64,000 bases of DNA from Verrucomicrobiales bacterium (GTDB taxonomy: Bacteria; Verrucomicrobiota; Verrucomicrobiia; Verrucomicrobiales; V1-33): positions 1-64,000 of the forward strand of contig JAQGPJ010000034.1 in the NCBI GenBank assembly GCA_028293125.1, in the 5' to 3' direction. Below the pieces are notes generated by a model. That model saw only the letters and a program-made list of their open reading frames with translations. It made no database searches and had not been told where the DNA came from. The position numbers were made by a program, and so were the translations under genes. Positions 26,817-36,406 of the stretch are shown here, in pieces. How positions within the stretch are numbered: the stretch's first letter is position 1; every line of letters starts with the position of its first letter.

Positions 26817-29450
26817 TCAGAAAACGAAGAGGAACTCGCTGGTGTTGAAGAGGGCGCGGCAGAAGGCGGGGAGTCCCCCGCTTTCGATGAAGGCGGTGGA
26901 GGCCGATTTTTCAAACCCGTCCGGAGCCCGCCCCCAGAGCAGACGGTAGGCGAGCTCCGCCTGATCGCCGGGCCGGGAGCCGGCCTCAGTTGTCAGGCGG
27001 CCGGCGAAGAGATCCGCCTGCTGAAGCACAAAGCGGCTGTTGAAGAGATTGAGCGCCTGCAAGGGGGTATTGGAGCGGCTGCGGCGCGGCATGACCAAGC
27101 TGCCATCCGGACAGTCCAAGGAACGGAACACGCCGTCATTGGTCTGCCGGATGCGGGTCTGATAGACCATGCGGCGGAATTCGGAGGGGCTGAATTTCTC
27201 CTTGGGGAAATAGTGCATCACGTTCTCATTCTCCACCTCCACCAGATAGAACCCCGGTCCCCCGGCCTCCTGATTGAGGGTGCCGGAAACGGTCAGCATG
27301 CTGTCCCGGATGGCCTCCGCCTCCAGGCGGCGGGGTGGAAAGCGCCAGAGCAGCCGGGCATCGGCATCTGTCTTCAGCGCCTCCGCACGCGGGGCGGAGG
27401 ACTGGCGGAAGGCGGCGGAGCGCAGGATGAGGCGCTGCATGTGCTTCACCGACCAGCCGCTTTTCATGAACTCGTCCGCCATCCAGTCCAGCAGTTCCGG
27501 ATGGGTGGGGCGCGAGCCGTTGACCCCCAAGTCACTGGGGGTGTCCACGATGCCGCAGCCAAAGATGTAATGCCAGATCCGGTTGACCTGCACGCGGGCG
27601 GTCAGCGGGTTGTCGGCGGAGGCCATCCAGTCCCCCAGCCGCAGACGGCGCTGCTGCTCGGGGGTGTCCACGTCCATCCCGGGACCGTTCAGCACGGTCA
27701 GGGCTCCCGGAGCCACCACCTCCTTTTTCTGAAGCGGATCACCGCGGTGCAGCCGGAAGGTGGGACCCGGCTGACTGAAGGTTCCAAGCCAGGCGGTGGA
27801 TCCGCCCTCCAGTCCGGCCACGCGGGACCGGAGTTCCGCCACCTCGGCCTTCAACCGGCGGGCCTCATCCGCCTGCGGGCCGGAAAGCCGGCTGAGTACG
27901 CCGTCGGGATCGGCTTTTCCTCCAGCGAATGGCTGGCGGGTTTCCGAACTGGCGACCACGGTCCAGGCGGCGGCGGCGGCGGCGGCGGCGGGGGCGGAGG
28001 TTTCCGAGGTTTCCCTGGAGGAGATCACCGGACCGCCGGCGGGCGGTGCCATGACCTCAAAACGGTAGGCGGTGGGAAGGCGGTCAGGGAATTGCTCCGT
28101 GCGGTCGCGGCTCCACACGATGCGGTGGATGCGGACGGCGGACGGAAAGGAGATTTTCACCCAGCCGGAGCCCGAAGCGTTTGAAATCCAGCTGCGGTCA
28201 TTGCCGGTGCGGCCATCGTTGATGTGCTCCTGTTTATGAGCCTCGTAGCCGGGGAGAGTGCCCGAAACCTCCGCCACGGCTCCGGCGGAGGCGAGGGCCA
28301 CATTGTTGCCGGCCTCATCGTAAATCTCCACTTCATCCACGCAGGGCTCCGCGCCGGTGGAGGCGGTGATGGTGAAACGCACCGCAATGGCCGCAGCCGG
28401 CGCGAATTCCTCTACATTCATGCGGTGATTGACCGGAGGCCGCAGGGCGGATGCCCCCCCGCCGGTCAGAGCCGGAGCCGAGGCCATGGTCCGCAGCTCC
28501 TCCAGCCGGCCCTCGGTTCCGGCCAGCGTTTTCCGCAGTTCCGCCAGCATTGGCGCCTTGCCGGGATCCGGCCGGGGATGCCAGGGCCGCTCCCCGTGGG
28601 TCACTCCCGCAAACACCGCCTGCATGGCGAAATAATCCTTCTGCAGGATGGGATCGAACTTGTGGTTGTGGCAGCGGGCGCAGCCCATGGTCAGCCCCAG
28701 AAAGGCGGTGCCCGTGGTGTTCACCATGTCCGCCAGCTCGTCCTCCCGCTGGGCCAGCGAGAGATTGATGTCGGGGCTTTTGACAATGTCATACGGCCCC
28801 GCCACCAGAAACCCCGTGGCGGCGTCCGCTCCCAGGGCATCGCCCGCCAGCTGCTCACGGACAAACTGGTTCCACGGCTTGTCGCTGTTGAAGGCATCGA
28901 TCACATAATCCCGGTAGGGCCAGGCGGTTTTGCGCTCGCGGTTGGTCTCAAAACCGTTGGAGTCGGCGTAGCGCACCACATCCAGCCAGTGGCGCGCCCA
29001 GCGCTCGCCATAATGCGGGCTGGCCAGCACTTCATCCACCAACCGCTCCCAGGCGTCCGGGCGGGTGTCGGCCGCAAAAGCCTCCACCTGCTCGGGCGAC
29101 GGCGGCAGACCGTGCATGACCAGATACAGCCGCCGGATCAGGGTGCGGCGGTCCGCGGGGCCGGAAGGCTCCAGGTGCTGCTCCTGGAGTTTCGCGGCCA
29201 GAAACTCATCAATTTCCCCCTGCGCCCAGGCCTTCCCGGTCTGGGGAGCCTCCGGACGCCTGACCGGCTGATAGGACCAGTGGCTGGTAGTGATCTTTTC
29301 ACCGTTCCCCGCCGGTGCCTTCCCCTCCGCGCCGGGGGCCGGCACTGTTCCGGCGGTGGCCGCCACCAGGCCCAGCACCAAACCCGCGATCGCGGTGGCG
29401 CGGCGGGGACCGGTGGAGGAGTGATCGGTTTTCCAGGAACAGCTCATCAT
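26817..29450 (-). CDS. DUF1549/DUF1553 (PSCyt2/PSD1) protein with embedded discoidin-like domain
   Basis: An 877-residue exported protein. A signal peptide covers about residues 20-42 (IAGLVLGLVAATAGTVPAPG). The DUF1549 domain is at about 55-275 (EIDEFLAAKLQEQHLEPSGPAD, HWLDVVRYADSNGFE). It contains TMGCARCHNHKFDPI, a CxxCH motif that may bind heme. A discoidin-like domain lies at about 330-470 (NVEEFAPAAAIAVRFTI ... RIVWSRDRTEQFPDRLPT). DUF1553 is at about 540-870 (HPELLDWMADEFMKSGWSVKHM). The discoidin insert is clearly homologous to the N-terminal domain of the sensor kinase at 32 kb. A CCCCGATCGGGG palindrome lies 40 bp upstream of the start. Confidence 0.88.
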   Translation of the reverse strand: MMSCSWKTDHSSTGPRRATAIAGLVLGLVAATAGTVPAPGAEGKAPAGNGEKITTSHWSYQPVRRPEAPQTGKAWAQGEIDEFLAAKLQEQHLEPSGPADRRTLIRRLYLVMHGLPPSPEQVEAFAADTRPDAWERLVDEVLASPHYGERWARHWLDVVRYADSNGFETNRERKTAWPYRDYVIDAFNSDKPWNQFVREQLAGDALGADAATGFLVAGPYDIVKSPDINLSLAQREDELADMVNTTGTAFLGLTMGCARCHNHKFDPILQKDYFAMQAVFAGVTHGERPWHPRPDPGKAPMLAELRKTLAGTEGRLEELRTMASAPALTGGGASALRPPVNHRMNVEEFAPAAAIAVRFTITASTGAEPCVDEVEIYDEAGNNVALASAGAVAEVSGTLPGYEAHKQEHINDGRTGNDRSWISNASGSGWVKISFPSAVRIHRIVWSRDRTEQFPDRLPTAYRFEVMAPPAGGPVISSRETSETSAPAAAAAAAAWTVVASSETRQPFAGGKADPDGVLSRLSGPQADEARRLKAEVAELRSRVAGLEGGSTAWLGTFSQPGPTFRLHRGDPLQKKEVVAPGALTVLNGPGMDVDTPEQQRRLRLGDWMASADNPLTARVQVNRIWHYIFGCGIVDTPSDLGVNGSRPTHPELLDWMADEFMKSGWSVKHMQRLILRSAAFRQSSAPRAEALKTDADARLLWRFPPRRLEAEAIRDSMLTVSGTLNQEAGGPGFYLVEVENENVMHYFPKEKFSPSEFRRMVYQTRIRQTNDGVFRSLDCPDGSLVMPRRSRSNTPLQALNLFNSRFVLQQADLFAGRLTTEAGSRPGDQAELAYRLLWGRAPDGFEKSASTAFIESGGLPAFCRALFNTSEFLFVF

Positions 29451-29490
29451 GATGGGATTAGATTACGGCCTGCGGGCCCTTTAAACAATT

Positions 29491-29502
29491 CCCCGATCGG
29501 GG
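29491..29502. promoter_or_regulatory. CCCCGATCGGGG operator-like palindrome, site A
   Basis: A 12-bp perfect palindrome 40 bp upstream of the DUF1549/DUF1553 start codon. Its right flank (GGAGGGACT) matches the right flank of site C (GGAGAGACT). It is one of three related sites in this cluster. Confidence 0.6.
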
Positions 29503-29614
29503 GAGGGACTCCCTGCGTCCCCCGAGCGGCCGGCACCGGGTTTTGAAGGCGGGAGGGATAAAATCACAAGCCACCGGACCGTGGGGACGGCTGCCGGCGG
29601 CGGCTTGGAATGGG

Positions 29615-30637
29615 TCAGGCATCAATGCGGACCGCGCGGTAATAACGCTTGGTCTTTCCCGCCTTAGAGTAGACCCGGCTGATTTTCACACCCTTGCCGC
29701 GCACGTTTTCCTCCACCGGCACCCAAGCGGTCATATCCTCGGATTCCTGAATGGTGTAGGTTTTGCCATTGGCCGCGTAGAAGCTGAACTCCACCGCGGT
29801 CTCGATGACGGCGTTGCCCTCCGGGGTGCTGGCGGGATTCCCGGGATCAAATCCCAGCGCGGTCTCCACGGTGTCGTCGAATCCGTCGCCATCCTTGTCC
29901 AGGGTCACTGTAGCGGGACCGTAGAGTTCGATTTCATCAATATCCGTCCCCTCGCCTATCCCCGTGGCGGGAACCAGAATCCGCAGGGCGGTGGCCTGCA
30001 CTCCGGTGCTGCCCGCCCCTTGGGTGATGGCGAACTGATGCCGGTAAAACGCGGTGAACAGTTCACCGGGCACGGTGTCATCATTGGCCGCGTAGTCCAG
30101 CGTGCCGACCGTCTGCCAGCCGGTGGCCGCATCACCGGTGTCGGGCGTGGTGCCATCGGGAAAGGAGACGCGGGTGATCTGCACCGTGTAAATGCCAAGA
30201 CAGCGGTCCGTGAGCTGCCCCAGAAAAACCTCCTGCGGATCTGTGACGTTATTGCCATTGTCCCGGCCGATGGCGAACGAGGACAGAGTGGTGAGCCCCC
30301 CGAGTGAAATGCCCGCAAAGGCATTCGGCGCATTCCCGCCGATCCAGCTGTTGGAGTTGCCGTAGAGCCCGTCGTTCAGGTTGGCAGCGACATGAAAGGG
30401 AATGTTCAGCAGCGGGCCGAGATCACTGGAGGTGAAAGCGGCGGCTCCGGCGGCGGTCGCCAGATTGGTGGGCACCGGGGCGGTCTCCTCCTCCGAAAAA
30501 TGATCAGCTTCATTGCCGTCCCAAGTGAGAGTGAACCCCTCTGAAGCAGTGATCCGCATGTCCGCCCGCGCGGTGAGCGCGGCCAGAGGCAGAAACGGGA
30601 TACCAATTAAAAAACCAAGGCGGGAGAGTGTTTTCAT
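29615..30637 (-). CDS. Secreted protein with discoidin-like domain and Asp-rich C-terminal module
   Basis: A 340-residue exported protein. The signal peptide is residues 1-25 (LGFLIGIPFLPLAALTARA). The middle has NLNDGLYGNSNSWIGG and a C-terminal ILVPATGIGEGTDIDEIELYG strand, like the discoidin-like domain of the kinase (INDGLYGNGHSWIS ... CLDELEVYG). An Asp-rich calcium-binding-like repeat follows (DKDGDGFDDTVETALGFDP). The last 90 or so residues form a beta module shared with the next gene (TAVEFSFYAANGKTYTI ... KRYYRAVR). ATG 30635-30637 is used because it gives the signal peptide. A perfect 18-bp palindrome of the cluster type lies 116 bp upstream. Confidence 0.7.
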   Translation of the reverse strand: MKTLSRLGFLIGIPFLPLAALTARADMRITASEGFTLTWDGNEADHFSEEETAPVPTNLATAAGAAAFTSSDLGPLLNIPFHVAANLNDGLYGNSNSWIGGNAPNAFAGISLGGLTTLSSFAIGRDNGNNVTDPQEVFLGQLTDRCLGIYTVQITRVSFPDGTTPDTGDAATGWQTVGTLDYAANDDTVPGELFTAFYRHQFAITQGAGSTGVQATALRILVPATGIGEGTDIDEIELYGPATVTLDKDGDGFDDTVETALGFDPGNPASTPEGNAVIETAVEFSFYAANGKTYTIQESEDMTAWVPVEENVRGKGVKISRVYSKAGKTKRYYRAVRIDA

Positions 30638-30752
30638 AGGCTGCAGGAATAAATGGAGATAAGCGGTGGGGCGCGGTCTTCCCTGCCCCGGAACCACCGG
30701 AGCAGGGAACGCCCTGCGGATGCAGACTGCCAAATGTCCTTATTGTCCTGCC

Positions 30753-30770
30753 ATCCCCCGTACGGGGGAT
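30753..30770. promoter_or_regulatory. CCCCGTACGGGG operator-like palindrome, site B
   Basis: ATCCCCCGTACGGGGGAT is a perfect 18-bp palindrome; its core (30756-30767) matches sites A and C. It lies 116 bp upstream of the 340-residue secreted protein gene and just beyond the stop codon of the following gene. Confidence 0.6.
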
Positions 30771-30796
30771 TTCATTAAAATGACATTTATCAGTTT

Positions 30797-31825
30797 TTAC
30801 TCCGCCTGACGCACGGAGCGGTAGAAAAGTTTTGTCTGACCGCGCTTGGAGTACAGCCGGGTGATTTCCCCGCCCAGACCGGGAATATTCATCTCGACCG
30901 CATTCCAGTTCTGAAGATCGCTGGAGGACTCAATGGTGTATTTTTTGTTCTTGGCGGCGTAAAAGCTGAATTCGACGGCGGTCTCGATGCCGCTGCGCGA
31001 CTCCGGGGTGCTGGCAGGGCTTCGGGGGTCGAAGCCCAGTGCGGTCTCCACGGTGTCGTCAAATCCATCGCGGTCAGAATCCGGATTCAGCGTGGACAGC
31101 AGGGTGTCGTCGATGGCGAAGGTATCCGTGAATTCAAAAACCCGCACGGTTTCGATAAGCCCGTTGAAGCCGCGGTTGTTGCCGGGCCCGACATTGCCGG
31201 CCCCGATGCGGATGCCGGGCGCGGGATCGTAATCGGGGGAGTTGGTGCTGGTGGCCAACAGGCCATCCACATAAAGCTCCCATTTGCCGTTTTTGTGGAC
31301 GGCGGCCACGTGCTGAAGCTGGCCGGTGCGCACCGGAGCGGCGGCGGCGCTGATCGCCACATTCGACTGATGGATGGCCCAGGCGCCGTTGCCGAAAGTC
31401 TGGAGCAGAATACCGTTGGTGCCGCCACCCAGTTCCACCACTGCCAGCTCCTGATTCGGATTCGGAGTGACGTCGATGCGGACAATGGCCTCCACACCCC
31501 ACTTGGCGATATCGGTGGGATTCACATCCGCCTCCGCACCCTCGAAATACTCTGTGGCGGAAACATTATGGGCACTGTCCGTATTGGCGAAAAGCACCCC
31601 CAGAACGCTGCCTGTTGCGGCATAAACCGGGGAGCCGGCCACTGTCAGGTCCAGTTCGCCGGTCGTGTCCACCAGCGTCTCCGCCGCCGGGGAGCCGGCG
31701 GTGCCCTTCTCCTCTTCCCCCATCGTCCAGGTGTGCAGCACGGTGATATCCGCTTTCAGCAGTGCCGGAATGCCGGCCATGAGCATGCTCAGGAGAGCGG
31801 TGGGGAGAGGATGACTTGGTTTCAT
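30797..31825 (-). CDS. Secreted LamG-like protein with the shared C-terminal module
   Basis: A 342-residue exported protein. The signal peptide is residues 1-25 (PTALLSMLMAGIPALLKAD). A concanavalin/LamG-like domain follows at about 28-245, with GQLQHVAAVHKNGKWELYVDG and GFNGLIETVRVFEF as the typical strands. An Asp-rich repeat (DSDRDGFDDTVETALGFDP) and a terminal module (TAVEFSFYAAKNKKYTI ... LFYRSVR) closely match those of the neighbouring 340-residue protein. The shared end is therefore a mobile or duplicated unit, possibly a sorting or anchoring signal. ATG 31823-31825 gives the signal peptide. Site C lies 131 bp upstream. Confidence 0.72.
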   Translation of the reverse strand: MKPSHPLPTALLSMLMAGIPALLKADITVLHTWTMGEEEKGTAGSPAAETLVDTTGELDLTVAGSPVYAATGSVLGVLFANTDSAHNVSATEYFEGAEADVNPTDIAKWGVEAIVRIDVTPNPNQELAVVELGGGTNGILLQTFGNGAWAIHQSNVAISAAAAPVRTGQLQHVAAVHKNGKWELYVDGLLATSTNSPDYDPAPGIRIGAGNVGPGNNRGFNGLIETVRVFEFTDTFAIDDTLLSTLNPDSDRDGFDDTVETALGFDPRSPASTPESRSGIETAVEFSFYAAKNKKYTIESSSDLQNWNAVEMNIPGLGGEITRLYSKRGQTKLFYRSVRQAE

Positions 31826-31956
31826 AGCGATTTTACTGGCAGGGGGAGGAATGCTGGGATTTAAGAAAGCCGAATGCGTCACAGCCGCGTGTCAGGCAGG
31901 AAAAGTCCGGTGCCAGACAGGGCGCATCGTGATTCATGAAGCGTTTGGTGAATATA

Positions 31957-31968
31957 CCCCGTTCGGGG
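31957..31968. promoter_or_regulatory. CCCCGTTCGGGG operator-like palindrome, site C
   Basis: Located between two divergent genes, 46 bp before the sensor kinase start (32015) and 131 bp before the LamG-like protein start (31825). The core and right flank match site A. It is placed to control both genes, giving autoregulation of the kinase gene. Confidence 0.6.
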
Positions 31969-32014
31969 GAGAGACTTAATCATCCATCCGGCAAATTGTT
32001 TCACCTTAGCCTGC

Positions 32015-35000
32015 ATGAATTCCCGGTTTGCCACTGCCGCCCTGTTTCTGCTGCTGTTACCGGGAATGCCGGTGTCCGCACAGGCCCGGTTGCCGGGAAC
32101 CCCTCTGCCCGGCTCCGCCCCGGCATCGGCCCTGCGGGAGCCGGTGCATCCCCGGCGCAATGTGGAGGAATTCCCCGCCGTGCAGGCGCGTCTCCTCCGC
32201 TTCACCATCCTGCGGACCAGCGGACAGGAACCCTGCCTGGATGAGCTGGAGGTTTACGGTCCGGACGCGCCGGAGCGGAATCTGGCGCTGGCCAGTGCGG
32301 GCACGCGGGCGCGGGCTTCGGGCACCTACCCGGAGTACCGCATCCACGCCTTGGCGCATATCAACGACGGCCTCTACGGCAACGGACACAGCTGGATATC
32401 CAATACGGCGGTCGGCAGCTGGGTGGAACTGGAGTTTCCCGCACCGGTGCGCATCAGCCGCGTGGTCTGGAGCCGGGACCGCGAGCGGAAGTTCATCGAC
32501 CGTCTGGCCACGGAATACCGCATTGAGGTGTCCGAGAGCGCAGCACCGGACGGTGCCGGCAACAGCTCGCGGCAGGTGGCCTCCTCCGCGGACCGCAGGC
32601 CACTGCCGCAGGAGGCCATGGGAGCCGGACTCCTGTTCAATGCACCGGGGAATTTTGCGGCGGCTCCCGCCCCGGTGGCTCCGCCGGGCAATGACCGGCC
32701 CGCAGCCCGCGATTATCTGCTGCGCATCTGGCAGACCGCCGACGGGCTGCCCTCGAACACCGTCACCTCCCTGCTGCAGACCGGCGATGGCTGGCTGTGG
32801 GTGGGCACCACCAATGGGCTGGCCCGCTTTGATGGCCGGCGGTTCACGGCCTTTGGGGAGGATCAGGGACTGCGGAATCTGAATATCACCTGCCTGTTCG
32901 AGGACCGGGAGGGCACGCTCTGGGCGGGCACAGAGGGCGGCGGGCTGGCCTTCCGGCGCGGCGGGCGGTTCCATACCCTGCCCACCGGCACCAGTCTGGC
33001 CGGCAATACCGTGCTGGCACTGGCCGCGGATGCAGAGGGTGTGCTGTGGATCGCCACGGCGGAGGCCCTGCTGCAATACCGCAGCGGCCATCTGGAGCGG
33101 GTTCTGAATAGCCCGGTCACCGGTCTGGCCATGGGGGAGAACGGCCTCTGGCTGCTGCATGAGTCCGTGCTTTCACGCTGGGATGGCGGGAAGCTGGTGA
33201 AGGCTCCCGCCAATCTCGATCCGTCCTGCTTCTCCTCCATCAGCGCCCTGGCCGGAGGGAAGGATGGGGCGCTGTGGTTCGGCGGGGCCAATGGGTATAT
33301 CGGCCGTCTGGCGGGCGGGGCGGTGACCACCTTCGGCGATGGCCATACGGTGCTGACATCCAACACCTGGCAGTTGCTGGCCATTGCCGGCGGTGATTTG
33401 TGGATCGGCACCTCCTCCAGCGGGCTGGCCCGGCTGCGGGGACATGATCTGCTGCCGCTGACCACGGATGACGGCCTGCCCTCCAACTGTGTGCGCGCCC
33501 TGTGTCAGGACCGCACGGGCAATCTGTGAGCCGGGACGGCGGGCGGAGGGCTGGTCCGGCTCCGGCCCCGGCGCATCCAGGCTCTGACCACGCACGATGG
33601 GCTGTCCCACAATGCGATCATGGCGTTGGCGGAGGACGCGCAGGGATCCGTCTGGATCGGCACCGACGGAGGCGGACTGAACTGCTGGAGGGATGGCAAG
33701 GCGGTGCCGGACACCCCCAGCTATGTTCTGGACAATCAGACGGTCTCCGCTCTGGCGCTGCCGGCGGATGGATCGCTCTGGCTGGGCACCGCCGGCGGGG
33801 GAGTGTTCCACATCGATAAAGGGAAGGTCTCGCATCTCACCACCGCGCAGGGGCTGCCGGGCCTCATGGTCACCTCCCTGTGCGGGGATTCCAAAGGACG
33901 GCTGTGGATCGGCACTCTGGACGGCGGTCCAGCCTGCCTGGACGGCACCCGCATCACCCGGCCGCCGGCCATCGCGGCGCTGGCGCACCAGCCGGTGACC
34001 GGCATTTTGGAGGATGCCGCCGGCGGTCTGTGGTTTGGCACCAAGGGCCAGGGGCTGGCCCGTCTGGATGCCGGCACCGGCACCTTGGTCTGGTGGACAC
34101 GTTCCGAGGGACTGGCCAGCGGCTTCATCCGGACCCTGCACGAGGCCCCGGCGGGCACGGTGTGGGCGGGCACCAATGGCGGCCTGACCCGTTGGCGGAA
34201 TGGCCGGCTTTTCAATTTCACAGGCCGCCACGGCCTGCCGAATGTGGTGGTTTCCCAGATTCTGGATGATGGCGCGGACAATCTGTGGCTGGGCACGAGC
34301 GGGGGGGTGCTGCGAGTTTCCCTGGATTCCTTTGAGGCTGTGGCGTCGGGCCGGCATGACCGGCTGCAAATCCTGGCGCTGGGCACGGAAAACGGTCTGC
34401 CCAGCCTGGAATGCACCGGCGGCAGCCAGCCGGCAGGCCTGCGCACCCGCGATGGACGGCTCTGCTTTGGCACCGTGGGCGGGCTGGCGGTGATCCAGCC
34501 CCGGGACTTTCAGGGACCTTCGGAATTCCCGCCGGTGGTCATCGAATCCTGGACCTCCGGCTCCGCCACAGTCCGGCTGGAGCGCGGAGGAGGGACCGGT
34601 CCGCTTGAAGTGCCGCCGGGAACGGCGCGGCTGGGATTTGAATTCACTGCCCTGTCACCGGGCTCCCCGGAGCGCATCCGCTTCCGCTACCGGCTGGCGG
34701 GACTTGAGGAGTCCTGGGTGCAGGCGGAGCCGGGAGCGGAGCGCACCGCCACCTACACCCAGCCGGCACCGGGAAGTTATGTGTTCGAAGTGATGGCCAG
34801 CGCGGACAATGGCCCTTGGAGCGGTGTTCCCGCCCGGATCCCGCTGCGGGTGCTGGCTCCATGGTGGCGGCAGCCGTGGGCGGCGGCGGCGGGGGTGCTG
34901 CTGGCCGTGGCGTCGGTGGCCGGGCTGGCCCGTGCGCTGACCCGCCGCCGTCTCCAACGGCGTCTGCGGGAGGTGGAGCGCCAGTTTACCTTGGAGCGGG

Positions 35001-35707
35001 AGCGGTCGCGGATCGCCCGCGATATCCACGACGATCTGGGGGCCAATCTCACCCAGATCAGCCTGCTCAGCGCCTTGGGGCAGGAGCAGCGGCACGAGCC
35101 GGAAAAGGCCCGCGCTCAATTCGCCGCCATCGCGGCCACCTCCGGCGAGCTGGTGCAGGCCATGGACGCCATTGTGTGGGCGGTGAACCCCAGTCAGGAT
35201 ACCCTCGAAAGCCTGGCCCGCTACCTGGTGCGGTTCGCAGGCGATTTTTTTGAACACACCCAAGTCCGCCTGCGGCTGGATGTGCCGCCCCAGCTCCCCC
35301 GCGCAGACCTGTCCTCGGAGGTGCGGCACAATCTCTTCCTCGCCGCCAAGGAGGCGCTCCACAATGCCTTGCACCATGCCGGAGCCGGGGAGGTGCGGTT
35401 GAGCCTTTCCGTGGAGGGCCGCACACCTGACATCACCACCACCGCAGGCCGCAATGCCCATGGAGTGCCGGGAGGCCTGATGGTGGAAATTGAGGACGAT
35501 GGCTGTGGCTTCACCCCCGAACGGGTGGCGGATCAAGGAGGCAACGGGCTCGGAAACATGCACCACCGGCTGACAGAGTGCGGCGGCGGCTGCGTGATTG
35601 ACTCCATTCCCGGACGCGGCACCCGCGTCCAACTCCGCATCCCCCTGTGCCTGACGCCTCCCCAGCCCCGGGTTACCCATCCGGCTTCCCTGCGTCCTGT
35701 TCCATGA
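32015..35707 (+). pseudogene. Propeller-type hybrid sensor histidine kinase, split by in-frame TGA
   Basis: The intact gene would encode 1230 residues. In order: signal peptide (1-27), discoidin-like domain (about 48-180, RRNVEEFPAV ... RVVWSRDRERKF), two-component propeller repeats (about 230-830), Y_Y_Y domain (RYRLAGLEESW), one transmembrane segment (AAAGVLLAVASVAGLA), HisKA_3 with the phospho-accepting His in ARDIHDDLGANL, and HATPase (NLFLAAKEALHNALHHAG, EDDGCGF). Codon 505 (33527-33529) is TGA in the propeller motif GNL-stop-AGTAGGGL, where the family has Trp. Two separate frames remain: 32015-33529 (504 residues, secreted, no kinase) and 33620-35707 (kinase, no signal). Both halves otherwise look well preserved, so the mutation is recent, suppressed, or an error. 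The stop overlaps the next start (ATGA). Confidence 0.85.
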
Positions 35708-36336
35708 ATCCTCCGCCCATCCGCGTCGCCCTTGTGGAGGACAATGCCCGGCTCCGCGAGCAGTTGTCGGATTTCATCGCGGCCTCAGACGGCTTTGCCT
35801 GTGTGGCGGCCTTCCCCACCGCCGAGGCCGCCCTCCAGGGGCTGCCCAAAACCGCTCCGGATGTGGTCCTCATGGACATCGAACTGCCCAAAATGTCGGG
35901 CGTGGACTGCGTGGCCCGCCTCCGGGAACTGATGCCGGAGGTCAGCGTGGTCATGCTGACCGTTTACGACAACAGCTCCCACATCTTCAAAGCCTTGGAG
36001 AACGGGGCCAGCGGCTATCTTCTCAAACGCACGCCTCCCGTGGAGCTGCTGCGCTCCATCGCCGATGTGTGCCACGGCGGTGCGCCCATGAACAGCCACA
36101 TCGCCCGCCTCGTGGTCCAGTCCTTCCACCGGCGCGGCGCCTCGCCCCGGCCCACGGAGAACCTGACTCCCCGCGAGGAGGAGATCCTCCGCCTCGTCGC
36201 CAAAGGCTTCATCAACAAGGAAATCGCCGAGGAGCTCGGCATCGCCCTCGAAACCGTGCGCCAGCACCTGAAGAACTGCTATTCCAAGCTCCACGTCCGC
36301 ACCCGCACCGAAGCCGCCATGCGGCTGCTGTCGTGA
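35704..36336 (+). CDS. NarL/FixJ-family response regulator
   Basis: A 210-residue two-component regulator. The receiver domain (1-120) has the acidic pair EDN, phospho-accepting Asp58 in VVLMDIELPKMSG, and Lys at YLLKRTPP. The C-terminal LuxR-type helix-turn-helix (about 148-205) reads LTPREEEILRLVAKGF then NKEIAEELGIALETVRQHL. The ATG overlaps the kinase stop codon (ATGA), so the two are translationally coupled. As the only DNA-binding regulator in the cluster it is the natural candidate to bind the CCCCGnnCGGGG palindromes; this is inference. Confidence 0.92.
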   Translation: MNPPPIRVALVEDNARLREQLSDFIAASDGFACVAAFPTAEAALQGLPKTAPDVVLMDIELPKMSGVDCVARLRELMPEVSVVMLTVYDNSSHIFKALENGASGYLLKRTPPVELLRSIADVCHGGAPMNSHIARLVVQSFHRRGASPRPTENLTPREEEILRLVAKGFINKEIAEELGIALETVRQHLKNCYSKLHVRTRTEAAMRLLS

Positions 36337-36406
36337 AGGATCCACCTGATTTTCGAATTTTACAATTCCACGCAACTTAAAAGCAAGTTGAGTGAGATCG
36401 TAAAGT

